From AP-15 sp963785565 (GTDB taxonomy: Bacteria > Pseudomonadota > Alphaproteobacteria > ATCC43930 > CGMCC-115725), in the NCBI GenBank assembly GCA_963785565.1, contig CAWAVV010000013.1:62001-126000 (forward strand): a stretch of 64,000 nucleotides of DNA, written 5' to 3'. The notes below the pieces were generated by a model. The model was given only the letters and a program-made list of their open reading frames with translations, searched no databases and was not told where the DNA came from. The position numbers and the translations under genes are program-made. Positions 16,744 to 25,904 of this stretch are shown in pieces (within the stretch, counting starts at the first letter, position 1; each line of letters starts with the position of its first letter).

Positions 16744-19700
16744 GTGGCAGCGCATTTCCTCGATTATCTCGCCGACCGCGTCGTCTTGTGCGACGGAGCC
16801 ATGGGAACCCAGGTCCAGGCGCGCAACCTCGATGTCGAGCGCGATTTTCTCGGCAACGAGAACTGCACCGAGATCGTCTGTGAAAGCCGGCCCGATCTGA
16901 TCCGCGAAATCCATCGAGGTTACCTCGCCGCCGGCTGCGACGCGATCCAGACCAACAGCTTTGGCGGCTCGCCAATCACACTGGGCGAGTTCGGGCTTGC
17001 CGAGCGCGCCTTCGCGTTGAACCGCCTCTCCGCCGAGATCGCGCGCGAAGCGATCACCGAATTCGCCCATGATGGTCGACTTCGCTTTGTGCTGGGCTCG
17101 GTCGGACCCGGAACCCGCCTGCCCTCGCTCGGCCATATCGGCTATCAGGAACTCGAAGACGCACTGGCCGTTCAATGCGATGGGCTGATCGCGGGCGGGG
17201 TCGACGCCATCATCATCGAGACCTGCCAGGATCCGTTGCAGATCAAGGCGGCGGTCAATGGCGCCAAGCGGGCGCGCGAGGACGCGCACAAGGACACGCC
17301 GATCCTGGTTCAGGTCACGATAGAAACCACCGGTAGCCTGTTGGTCGGCGCCGATATCGCCGCCGCATCGACCATCGTCGAGGCGCTCGGCGTGCCGATG
17401 ATCGGGCTCAATTGCGCGACCGGCCCGCGCGAAATGGCCGAGCACATCAAATGGCTTGGCGAGAATTGGCCGGGCTTTATTTCGGTCCAGCCCAATGCCG
17501 GCTTGCCCGAACTGGTCGCCGGTCATGCGCAATACCCGCTCGGAGCCGCCGAACTCGCACAGTGGCTCGAACGCTTTGTGCTCGAAGACGGCGCCAATAT
17601 GGTCGGCGGCTGCTGCGGCACCGATGTTCCGCACATCGCCGCCCTCGATGCGATGCTGCGCCGCATCGGGCGCGAGCGCCGGCGCCCGGCGCCGCGGCCC
17701 CGCCGTCCGATTTGGACGCCTGCCCTCGCCTCGCTCTACGGCCAGGTGGCGTTGCGCCAGGAGAACGCATGGCTGTCGATCGGCGAACGCTGCAACGCCA
17801 ACGGCTCGCGCAAATTCCGCCAGTTGCAGGAGCAGGGCGACTGGGACGGCTGCGTCGAGATGGCGCGCGAGCAGGTCAAGGAAGGCTCGCACACACTCGA
17901 TCTGTGCACCGCCTTTGTCGGCCGCGACGAGGTCGCCGATATCAGCGAGGCGGTGACCCGCATGCGCGGCGCGGTCAATGCCCCGCTGGTCATCGATTCG
18001 ACCGAATACCCGGTGCTGGAAGCGGCGCTAAAGCTCTATGGCGGCAAGCCCGTCATCAATTCGATCAATTTCGAGGATGGCGAGGACGCCGCCGGCAAGC
18101 GGCTCGGGCTCGCGCGCCGGTTTGGCGCGGCGGTCATTGCACTGACGATCGACGAGACCGGGATGGCCAAGGAGGTCGAGCACAAGCTCGCCATCGCCCG
18201 CCGGCTTCACGATTTCGCTTGCGTCCGGCACGGCCTGCCGCCCGCGGATCTGCTGTTCGACCCGCTGACCTTTACGATCTGCACCGGCAACGAGGACGAC
18301 CGCAGACTCGGCCTCAATACCTTGGACGCGATCGAGCAGATCGCGCGGGCGATGCCCGAATGCCAGATCATCCTCGGCCTGTCGAACATCTCCTTCGGCC
18401 TGAACCCGCCGGCGCGGCAGATCCTGAATTCGGTCTTTCTCGACCACGCCCTGCGCCGCGGGCTGACCGGCGCCATCGTGCACTTCTCGCGGATCATGCC
18501 GTTGCACCGCATTCCGCCGCAGGAGGCGCAAATCGCCGAGGATCTGATCTTCGACCGCCGCCGCGACGGATACGACCCACTGCACGCGTTTATCGCGCTG
18601 TTCGAGAACCGCACGACCGAGAAGGCCGAAAAGAAGGGCCGCCCCGAAAAGCTCGAAGAGCGGCTCGCCCAGCGCATCGTCGACGGCGACCGCCAGGATC
18701 TCGAATCCGATCTCGATCTGGCGATGCAAAGCTGGAAGCCGCTCGACATCATCAACGACATCCTGCTGACCGGCATGAAGACGGTCGGCGAATTGTTCGG
18801 CGCCGGCAAAATGCAGCTCCCCTTCGTGCTGCAATCGGCCGAAACGATGAAGACCGCAGTGCGCTTTCTCGAGCCGCACATGGAGCGGGTCGAGGGTCAG
18901 GAAAGAGGCACCGTCGTGCTGGCGACGGTGCGCGGCGACGTGCACGACATCGGCAAGAACCTCGTCGACATCATCCTGACCAACAACGGCTACCGGGTCA
19001 TCAATCTCGGCATCAAGCAGCCAATCGGCACGATCCTCGAGGCTGCCGTTACCCATAAGGCCGATGCCGTCGGCATGTCGGGGCTGCTGGTCAAATCGAC
19101 CGTGGTCATGCGCGAGAACCTCGAAGAGATGACCCGACAGGCTCTCGACGTCCCGGTCATGCTGGGCGGCGCCGCCTTGACCCGGCGCTATGTCGAGGAG
19201 GATTGCGTCAAGGCCTATGCCGCCGGCCGCGTCGCCTATGCCCGCGACGCCTTCGATGGGCTCGGCCTGATGGACAAGATCGTCACCGGCAAATTCGACG
19301 CGCATCTCGGCGAGGTTCGGGCCAAGAACGAGGGCCGCGCGGTCAAGCCCTCGCGCAAGCTCGGCCGCGCCGCCGACCCGCGGCCGATGCGGCCGGTCGA
19401 TCTCGACGAGATTCGCCTGCGCCGCGCCGAGCTGACCCGCGACATCGCGGTGCCGCAGCCGCCCTTTTGGGGCCCGCGCGCAATCACCCGGGTGTCGCCC
19501 AAGGCGGTTGTGCCGTACCTCAACGAGCGCATGCTCTACCAGTTTCAGTGGGGCTATCGGAAGGACGGCAAGTCATTGGCCGAGTACCGCGAATGGGCAA
19601 GGGACGAGTTGCGCCCGGTATTGACGCGGATGCTCGACATCGCGATCCGCGAGGAAATCCTGACGCCGCAGGCCGCCTATGGCTATTGGCCGTGCGCCGC

Positions 19701-20241
19701 CGAAGGCAACGACGTGATCCTGTTTGCCGATGACGGACGCCGCGAGATCGCCCGCTTTTCGTTTCCGCGCCAGAACAAGGATGGCGGGCTGTGCATCGCC
19801 GATTTCTTCCGCGACGTGGGCGAGGCCGAGCGCGACGTGATCGGGCTGCAGGTGGTGACGATGGGCCGGCGCGCGTCCGAAGCGGCGCGCGAATGGTTCG
19901 CCCAGAACCGCTACCAGGATTATCTCTACCTGCACGGCCTGTCGGTCGAGATGGCCGAGGCCTTGGCCGAATACCTGCACCGCCGCATCCGCGGCGAGTT
20001 GGGCTTTGCCGCCGAGGAGGCGCGCGATACCGAGGCGATGCTCAACCAAGGCTATCGCGGCAGCCGCTATTCGTTCGGCTATCCCGCCTGCCCCAATCTC
20101 GCCGATCAGAAGCAGCTGCTCGAACTGTTGCACGCCGACGAGATCGGCATCGCCCTCTCTGAGGAAGACCAGCTCGATCCCGAGCAATCGACCTCGGCGA
20201 TCATCGTCCACCACCCCCAGGCGAAGTATTTCTCGGTGTGA
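16744..20241 (+). CDS. metH: cobalamin-dependent methionine synthase
   Basis: GTG start; 1165 residues, with all modules of MetH in order. The homocysteine/zinc domain (residues 1-320) has the ligand Cys in GLNCATGP and the GGCCGTD pair. The pterin-binding domain (about 340-600) has SIGERCNANGSRKFRQ. The B12 cap and Rossmann domains (about 640-880) have the axial His in DVHDIGKN (residues 732-739) and GMSGLLVKST. The C-terminal AdoMet reactivation domain (about 900-1165) has FQWGYRKDGKS and SRYSFGYPACP. It transfers methyl from methyl-THF to homocysteine via cobalamin. It lies directly behind metF in the same operon. No cobalamin or SAM riboswitch is evident upstream. Confidence 0.97.
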   Translation: MAAHFLDYLADRVVLCDGAMGTQVQARNLDVERDFLGNENCTEIVCESRPDLIREIHRGYLAAGCDAIQTNSFGGSPITLGEFGLAERAFALNRLSAEIAREAITEFAHDGRLRFVLGSVGPGTRLPSLGHIGYQELEDALAVQCDGLIAGGVDAIIIETCQDPLQIKAAVNGAKRAREDAHKDTPILVQVTIETTGSLLVGADIAAASTIVEALGVPMIGLNCATGPREMAEHIKWLGENWPGFISVQPNAGLPELVAGHAQYPLGAAELAQWLERFVLEDGANMVGGCCGTDVPHIAALDAMLRRIGRERRRPAPRPRRPIWTPALASLYGQVALRQENAWLSIGERCNANGSRKFRQLQEQGDWDGCVEMAREQVKEGSHTLDLCTAFVGRDEVADISEAVTRMRGAVNAPLVIDSTEYPVLEAALKLYGGKPVINSINFEDGEDAAGKRLGLARRFGAAVIALTIDETGMAKEVEHKLAIARRLHDFACVRHGLPPADLLFDPLTFTICTGNEDDRRLGLNTLDAIEQIARAMPECQIILGLSNISFGLNPPARQILNSVFLDHALRRGLTGAIVHFSRIMPLHRIPPQEAQIAEDLIFDRRRDGYDPLHAFIALFENRTTEKAEKKGRPEKLEERLAQRIVDGDRQDLESDLDLAMQSWKPLDIINDILLTGMKTVGELFGAGKMQLPFVLQSAETMKTAVRFLEPHMERVEGQERGTVVLATVRGDVHDIGKNLVDIILTNNGYRVINLGIKQPIGTILEAAVTHKADAVGMSGLLVKSTVVMRENLEEMTRQALDVPVMLGGAALTRRYVEEDCVKAYAAGRVAYARDAFDGLGLMDKIVTGKFDAHLGEVRAKNEGRAVKPSRKLGRAADPRPMRPVDLDEIRLRRAELTRDIAVPQPPFWGPRAITRVSPKAVVPYLNERMLYQFQWGYRKDGKSLAEYREWARDELRPVLTRMLDIAIREEILTPQAAYGYWPCAAEGNDVILFADDGRREIARFSFPRQNKDGGLCIADFFRDVGEAERDVIGLQVVTMGRRASEAAREWFAQNRYQDYLYLHGLSVEMAEALAEYLHRRIRGELGFAAEEARDTEAMLNQGYRGSRYSFGYPACPNLADQKQLLELLHADEIGIALSEEDQLDPEQSTSAIIVHHPQAKYFSV

Positions 20242-20277
20242 GCCGGCCGACCGTCGGCGGCAGCGCCAGACGCCCAA

Positions 20278-20450
20278 ATTCCCGCGAACCGGGAAATTAA
20301 CCGGGAATCTTCGGTCTTCGTCCCAGTATGTCTCACAAAACACATAACAAATTCAATGTTCTGCGAGGCAATTCCCGTGTCGGGGAACCGGGAATTCGAA
20401 ATGCCCTAAACGGGAATTCGAATCGCATAACCGGGAATTCACGGGAAATC
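20278..20450. repeat. cluster of short AACCGGGAATTC-type repeats
   Basis: The intergenic region behind metH holds five direct copies of the core (A)ACCGGGAA(A)TT, at about 20287, 20299, 20386, 20408 and 20429. Inverted copies (AATTCCCG) sit at about 20277 and 20370. Several continue as GGGAATTCGAA. Copy spacing is irregular, so this is not a CRISPR array. The role is unknown; binding-site cluster or degenerate palindromic repeat are both possible. Confidence 0.6.
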
Positions 20451-20586
20451 GCTTTCGCCACCCACGCCGCCGCCAATCGAAAATATAGATAGGCGCAATT
20501 TCGCATTTCACAATGACATCCGGTTCTTTCGGTTGTAGAATATCGGCGCAGCCGGCGTGATGCGGGGGCGTGACGCCGGCGGGGGC

Positions 20587-21247
20587 ATGGGGGCCAAAGG
20601 CGGCATGGCCGAGACCGCACTCTATCCGAGTGTGAAGCGTTTTCTCGAAGCGGCGGGCTTTGCGGTAAAGGGCGAGGTTTGCGGCTGCGACATCGTCGCG
20701 GTGCGCGACGGGGAACCGCCGCTTCTCGCCATCGTCGAAATGAAACGCGGCTTCAACCTCGATCTATTGTTGCAGGCGGTCGATCGCATGCGCCCGGCGG
20801 ACGAGGTGTGGCTGGCGGTGCCGATGACCAGGCGGGGACGCGACCGCGACCCGCGCGTGCACCGGCTGTGCCGGCTGATCGGGCTTTGGTCTGTTGGCGG
20901 TCGACGCCGCGCGCGATCGGGTCGAGGTATTGGCCGAGGCGGGCCCCTATCGACCCCGGCCGGATCGGCGAAGGCGCACCAGGCTGCTCGGCGAGCACGC
21001 CCGCCGCGACGGCGACCCGTCGCCCGGCGGCTCGACCCGAGAGCCGATCATGACCGCCTATCGCCAACGCGCGCTTGCCTGCGCCGCGAGGCTGCGCGCC
21101 GGCGCCGGCCGCCCCCGCGACCTGCGGGCCGCCGCCCCCGACGCCGGCCGGATTCTGCTGCGCAACGTCTATGGCTGGTTCGAGCGCACCGAGCCCGGCC
21201 ATTATCGCCTGACCACCCTCGGCGAAGCCGCCCTCGACCGCTGGCCG
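20587..21247 (+). pseudogene. DUF2161-type (PD-(D/E)XK-like) protein, frameshifted
   Basis: The first frame (start 20587 or 20605) reads MAETALYPSVKRFLEAAGF, VCGCDIVAVRDGEPPLLAIVEMK and RPADEVWLAVP, with the D...E-x-K pattern of a PD-(D/E)XK nuclease-like fold. After RLCRLIG near 20883 the frame shifts by one inserted base. The protein continues as GLLAVDAARDRVEVLAEAGP, then ILLRNVYGWFERTEPGHYRL and EAALDRWP. No native stop follows; the frame runs into the opposite-strand restriction gene. Family recognition is from memory of DUF2161 proteins. The frameshift could be a sequencing error, but the missing tail suggests the 3' end was replaced. Confidence 0.7.
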
Positions 21248-21264
21248 ATGCGCGGAGTAAGCGC

Positions 21265-22347
21265 TTATATGCTCGCAAAGCTTGCAAGCAACCGGATGCC
21301 TCCTGGAACGGTCCCGTCGAGCGCGATCAGATGCTCCGGCTCGCTCAGGCACCAAGCGAACGAACCCCAGGCCAAATTGGAAATCGCCCGCTTGAACGCC
21401 CCGGAATTGCGGTCTTCGAAGGCGGTGACAAAGGCGATTTGGCTAACCTTGAAGCCGGCCGCGGTAATCAGCTCGAGAAAACCCGACCGCCGCGCTTCCG
21501 TGATCTCGCCAGCGGTGGCTACCGCCTCGACGAACACAATCAACGGCTCGCTCGGCGCAAGATCGACGAGGATCGTGTCGGGCAAGAGCCTGTCGGTCTC
21601 GATCCTGAGGCCCAATGCCTGCGCAAGTTCGTCGTCGCGCTGAATGACCTTGTTGCCGCTCTCCGAGATCCACAGCGCAGCGGGATCCTTCAGGAATCGC
21701 GGGGCGAATACCTCGATGACCGCCTTGGTGATAACCGAAGACGGCCCGGCTTCCATCTGGCGGCTTTCGCCATTGGGTAGCGTAACCAGCACGCGGGACT
21801 GCGCTGCGGCGGCAGAGCGCTGCTGCAGCCGAATCCGTGCGAGCGCCCCTGCGGAAAGGTGCTGGTCCTGCCAGGACGCAATCGCTGTCGCGAGAGGCTC
21901 GTCTCGGAGCGCCGGATCGAACAAGGAGGAGAGCGTCGATTGGAGCGCATAGCGCCCCTTCGAGGAGGTGGTCGCAAGGCCCGATCGCGTCACGACCGCG
22001 CCAACGCGTACCAGCCCGTCGCGCAAGGTCTCGTCCCGAATTGGTTCGCGCGTGTTATCCTGGAACCAGCGGTCCACTGGGAGGTCGGAACCGCGCTTAT
22101 CGACGGCGGCGATATAGGCTTGGCGTTCCTGGTCGGACCGGCGCGCCGATTGGCCTGTCCCCATGCGGTAGACGTGCTTTGGCGCCATCCAGATGCCGGT
22201 TCCTTCGATAGCGCCGATGTAAAGCATGACGAAAACGGTCCGCGCTGCCATCTCGCGCGTGCAGTAATTCCGCTGGGGGGTGCCCTCGGGGAATATCTGC
22301 AATAGCCGCCTCTGGATTTCGGGGACGTCAAGAAGCGGCGGCAGCAT
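21265..22347 (-). CDS. BsuBI/PstI-family type II restriction endonuclease
   Basis: From the ATG at 22347 the protein has 360 residues and reads intact to its stop. The N-terminal half is a helical BsuBI/PstI recognition domain (EIQRRLLQIFPEGTPQRNYC, REMAARTVFVMLYIGA). The C-terminal nuclease part carries LPDTILVDLAPSEPLIVFVE, FLELITAAGFKVSQIAFVTAFEDR and the late AWGSFAWCLSEPEH, typical of this family, whose known members cut CTGCAG. The start overlaps the last 20 bases of the cognate methylase gene. It lies tail-to-tail with a truncated DUF2161 gene. The specificity here is inferred, not shown. Confidence 0.85.
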   Translation of the reverse strand: MLPPLLDVPEIQRRLLQIFPEGTPQRNYCTREMAARTVFVMLYIGAIEGTGIWMAPKHVYRMGTGQSARRSDQERQAYIAAVDKRGSDLPVDRWFQDNTREPIRDETLRDGLVRVGAVVTRSGLATTSSKGRYALQSTLSSLFDPALRDEPLATAIASWQDQHLSAGALARIRLQQRSAAAAQSRVLVTLPNGESRQMEAGPSSVITKAVIEVFAPRFLKDPAALWISESGNKVIQRDDELAQALGLRIETDRLLPDTILVDLAPSEPLIVFVEAVATAGEITEARRSGFLELITAAGFKVSQIAFVTAFEDRNSGAFKRAISNLAWGSFAWCLSEPEHLIALDGTVPGGIRLLASFASI

Positions 22348-24128
22348 CGGGCCTACCGTAAGCCGCCCCGATCGCGGCCGCAATTTTCGCTGGCGGCGCG
22401 GCCGCGCCGACAAGGTTTGCTAGCTTCGCCATGACCAAGGGTGCGGGTAGCGGGAGCTCCTCAAGTTCGAACGCCGAGACGGCGACCGAGCCGTTGAGGC
22501 AACGGAACGCAGCATCGACCGCAACGCTGTTCAAAAGCGCGGCGATCGTCGTCAGCGTCACGCTCGGGTTCGGTCGGATGGACCGCACCATGTTAAGATG
22601 GTTTTCAACGGTCACCCCCTTGTGCTCGCGAATGAACTTCGCCGGCAACTCGGCGGCGATCAGGCGACGGGGTTGTTCTTTAGCCGTGGTGCGCTGCACG
22701 AGCACACAGTGCTGCGTGACGATTAGCCAATCATCCATTGGCCGCCTTGCCGCGAACCACGGAACGTGATTGCGCCTTTCGCTCCGCCAGAGAAAGCGGC
22801 CGTTGCTGGTAACCGCCTCCGCCCAGATTACCGGAATCGCGGCAGCCTCTGGCTTTTTCCGGAACTGGCCCTTGTGTCGGTTCCATACCAGCGGACCGGT
22901 CGATACCCCGTAGCCATAATCTGCGAGGCGATGCGGCATCGATCGCAGCCGTCTCGCGAGCCCTGCCTGCTCGGCGGCGCGAGGAAGCAGCCATGGCGAA
23001 GCCGGTGCGGCGGGCAGGGTGAAGCGCCCCGCCCTACAGCGGAGAAACTTGCGGTCGCGCGCTATATCGATAAACCCGACATCGCCGGCAACCGGCACTG
23101 CGCCTTTGCGGTAGATCGTGAGCATGGTCTCCTGGAGCACGTCGGCGAAGACGCCGTCGCGCTCGCTCACGAAATTTAGCGAGAGTGGCGGCGCTTCCGT
23201 CGCAAGGAGTGCTCGCAGCGCCTTGTAATAAAGCCCCGAAAGCATCGAAGTTGGCGTCACGTACCCGATAACCCCTCCGCGCTTGACCCAATGGAGAGCC
23301 GCATCGGTGAAGAGGCCGTACAGATTTGCGTGCCCGTAGACGCTGCGCGCGAATCGCCGGCGTCGCTCTGGCGGTAATGTGATCCGACCATAGGGCGGGT
23401 TGCCGATGACGAGATCGCATTTCCCCGCTTCGTCAGGAACGAGGTCGAGGCTGTCGCGGGTTTCGACAATCCTCGGCATGGGGCGCCCCGCGGCGCGCGC
23501 GAGCGGCTCAAGGGCAATCGCAAGCATCGCCTCAGCGAGCCAAACGCCAAAGGGATCAAGGTCAAACCCGCGCAGACGGGCGGCGATGCTTTGTTGGGCG
23601 ATTGCTGGCTCGGCGCCGAAGAGGGCGCGTGCCATGCGGCTGGCGACCCCGATCAGAAAGGCACCGCCCCCGCATGCCGGGTCGAGGAACTCGGGCCGTC
23701 TTCCAATCGATACCTGCCTCCTCTGTCATGATGAGCAGGCACTCGACCAGCTCGGGCGGTGTGTAAAAAATCCCGTGCCGCGCCCGAAACGAGGCCGGCA
23801 GCAGCGTGGTGTACAGCCCGCCGATGGCGTGGGCGGCCTCAGTGGGAGCTAGCGTTTCGAGCGCTGCCGCTATCTGAGCCGCCGTCTCGCGCGCATCCTG
23901 GGCAAGGATCGCCCCGTCGAGGTGAGGTAGCGCAAGCAGATCCGGCGCATCTGGGCGGCGGGCGAGGATGATCCGGACGTAAGCCAGAACGACCGCCGCC
24001 GAAAAGCTTTGCGCGAAATCGAGCCGGTTCTCATATGCCAACCTCGTGGCCAGCTCGATAGCCGCCTCCGGGTCGACGATCTGTGAGACGGACTTGGCCT
24101 TGCTTCGCTGCCGCTTCGAAATTTCCAT
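22328..24128 (-). pseudogene. N6-adenine DNA methyltransferase of the PstI-like system, single frameshift
   Basis: The gene starts at 24128 and reads through an N-terminal helical region into HGIFYTPPELVECLLIMTEE. One surplus base near 23687 then breaks the frame exactly before motif I. In the next frame it resumes as LDPACGGGAFLIGVASRMAR, followed by the catalytic motif CDLVIGNPPYGRI and VIGYVTPTSML, and runs to 22328 with a target-recognition region (LPAKFIREHKGVTVENHLNM). N-terminal and C-terminal parts together equal one methylase of about 600 residues. It should protect DNA against the endonuclease encoded downstream. Either the base is an assembly error or the methylase is dead while the nuclease is intact. 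Confidence 0.85.
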
Positions 24129-24323
24129 CCCGCCCCTCGAGAGGTGCTCCCGTACTATCTTGGCGGTGAACTCTACCCCGGGAACATATCAAGAATCAGT
24201 AATCTTGCCTATGGGGTTGCGATCTGCTTCCTATTCCTCCCGTACCTAGGGCTATCCCTGACGATCTGGCGAGGTGAAGCGCGCGGCTAGGACGGGCGTG
24301 GGCAATTTCGCCCGAGCAAAGAA

Positions 24324-24608
24324 TTGCGGGAGGCGTGGCTGAACCCGCCCGATCTGGTCGAGCGAGTGCCGGAGGTCGTGCCGGGATATCCCGACCGCAT
24401 CGTTCCGGTGAGCCCGAAGGCGGCGGCGATCTTGAAGAAGCGGACCTTGACCAACCTCTACAACGAGCTGCCGGTCTGGCTCGACAACGCGCATCGCGAC
24501 CTCGACGCGGCGGTCGCCGCGGCCTATGGCTGGCCCGCCGATCTATCCGAAGAGGAAGTGCTGGCGCGGCCGTTGGCGCTCAATCTCGAACGCGCGGCGC
24601 GGCAATAG
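24324..24608 (+). pseudogene. C-terminal remnant of a class I DNA methyltransferase (MmeI/PglX-like)
   Basis: The 94-codon stretch contains ILKKRTLTNLYNELPVWLDN, HRDLDAAVAAAYGWPADLSE and EEVLARPLALNLERAARQ, which resemble the extreme C-terminus of large class I DNA methylases of the MmeI/BREX-like type. The frame is open slightly upstream, but none of the catalytic motifs (DPPY/NPPY) is present, so this is a fragment. It is a different family from the PstI-like methylase next door, suggesting repeated turnover of defence genes at this site. Confidence 0.65.
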
Positions 24609-24610
24609 AC

Positions 24611-24745
24611 GTAGGGCGGATGCAATCCGCCTTATTCGCGGGGTTGCCGCACGCCGTAATGGCGAAATTGCCTCGCTTGCCTCGAGTCTGCGATAGGCGG
24701 CGGAGCACCTGTCATAGCCAATATGGCGGATTGCATCCGCCCTAC
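24611..24745. repeat. MITE-like element with 21-bp inverted terminal repeats
   Basis: GTAGGGCGGATGCAATCCGC at 24611-24630 (then C) is matched exactly in inverted orientation at 24725-24745. Each end is itself partly palindromic (GGCGGATGCAATCCGCC). The 135-bp unit lacks a usable reading frame. It looks like a small non-autonomous element or a paired REP (BIME-like) unit; repeats of the GTAGGGCGGAT...ATCCGCC type are common between alphaproteobacterial genes. Confidence 0.7.
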
Positions 24746-24857
24746 GATACGCTCCTTGGGCAGGTCCGCAAATGAGAACGCGAGTTTAGCCCTTTGCTCG
24801 ATTTGCAGCCCTTCGTACGAGAAGCTAGTATGCATATGAAGACTTGGGGAGCAGGCT

Positions 24858-25199
24858 ATGCGCTGGGTGCTGGTCATTGCAGGCGGTATCATTGGTGCTG
24901 CTCTGCTGCTGACATTTCTACCCCACGGACAGCAGATCTTCTCACCTCGCGGTCCGGAAGTTCCGCGATTGTTACCTCACAATCCTCAAGCCGGACCTAG
25001 CGTTCCACTCCGGACCCCACTTCCCGCACCACCTCGATCATCAACGCCAGCGGTTACACCGATAGTGAAATGCGGTGTAATTGCTCTCGGGCTGTTACTT
25101 TTGTTCTCATTTAGAAATTCTGAAAAAGTCCAGACTGCTGCTCTGATGTTGATAACGTCAGGCGCTCTGGCATTACTCGGTCAGTCAGTAATGCCCTGA
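24858..25199 (+). CDS. small membrane protein of unknown function
   Basis: The 113-residue product starts at an ATG with GGGGA seven bases upstream. It has a hydrophobic N-terminal segment (VLVIAGGIIGAALLLTFL), a Pro-rich periplasmic-looking stretch (about residues 25-65, many PP and SP pairs), then two hydrophobic segments (CGVIALGLLLLFSF and AALMLITSGALALLGQ). Codon use is less GC-rich than in neighbouring genes, consistent with foreign origin. I do not recognise a family. It stands alone between the MITE-like repeat and a repeat-rich non-coding stretch. Confidence 0.5.
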   Translation: MRWVLVIAGGIIGAALLLTFLPHGQQIFSPRGPEVPRLLPHNPQAGPSVPLRTPLPAPPRSSTPAVTPIVKCGVIALGLLLLFSFRNSEKVQTAALMLITSGALALLGQSVMP

Positions 25200-25904
25200 T
25201 TGGTATTCGAGTACCTCAAGTAGCTCTCGCGGTCGATAGTAACGCAGGATGGGCGGGGACAGCTGCCCGGCTGCCGCCGAAAAGAGGCGTCGATCACCGG
25301 GACGACCCGCGGGTCGAGCTCGCGGGCTAGAAGCCCACCTGTGATGACGATCAGGAGGCTCCTGGCAATCAGATCCGCTGAACCGGACGGCCTGATCGCA
25401 CAACCCCGCCGTGACGGGGTCCGAAAAAATGGTTGCGGCAATCCGCCGAATGCCTGCCGCTGTGGCTGACAGCCGGCCACGCGCAGCTCTACTGTTGCGT
25501 TGGCAACTCAGAAAAGCCGCTCCACGATTGAGGCGGCTTTGAGAGAAGGCTGTCATCGATTGCCCGAGCGATTTGTTGCTGCCTACGCTGCGTCTCGGGA
25601 ATGATGCGGGCGATGGCGCGCCGGTGGCGGGCGATGACGATGGGGGTCCAGGGCGGCAAACGGAGTCCTGGTTGCTCTGGGTCCCCGCTTTCGCGGGAAT
25701 GACGCAAGAAGGGCGGTCGAATGGGTCGCGCTTAAGTGGGGACGGCCTCGGCGCACGATAGGCTGCTGAACCCGTCCGAGATTGCGTCGCCGCCTGGCGG
25801 CGCCGCGCAATGACAGGCCTGAGTTGTCATTGCCCGAAAAGCGAAGCAATCTCCGGCGGAGCCGCGGGCCAACCGGCATTCATCATTTGACGTCGGGGAC
25901 GAGC
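25200..25904. other. non-coding, repeat-rich stretch
   Basis: No convincing gene is seen. The stretch holds REP-like palindromes: GGGTCCCCGCTTTCGCGGGA (then ATGACG) at about 25679-25704, a GC-rich inverted pair around 25785-25820 (GCCTGGCGGCGCCGCGCAATGACAGGC region) and a TTGTCATTGCCCG...AAGCGAAGCAATCT unit at 25825-25854. Open frames on both strands here lack codon bias and recognisable motifs. Confidence 0.6.

Noticed and set aside
15463..17892. 809-codon minus-strand frame across the methyltransferase fusion, metF and metH
   Set aside because: It spans three coupled plus-strand genes with clear motifs and has no recognisable domain itself.
20278..20450. CRISPR array
   Set aside because: Motif copies are 9-12 bases with irregular spacing and mixed orientation. 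No cas gene is present in the window.
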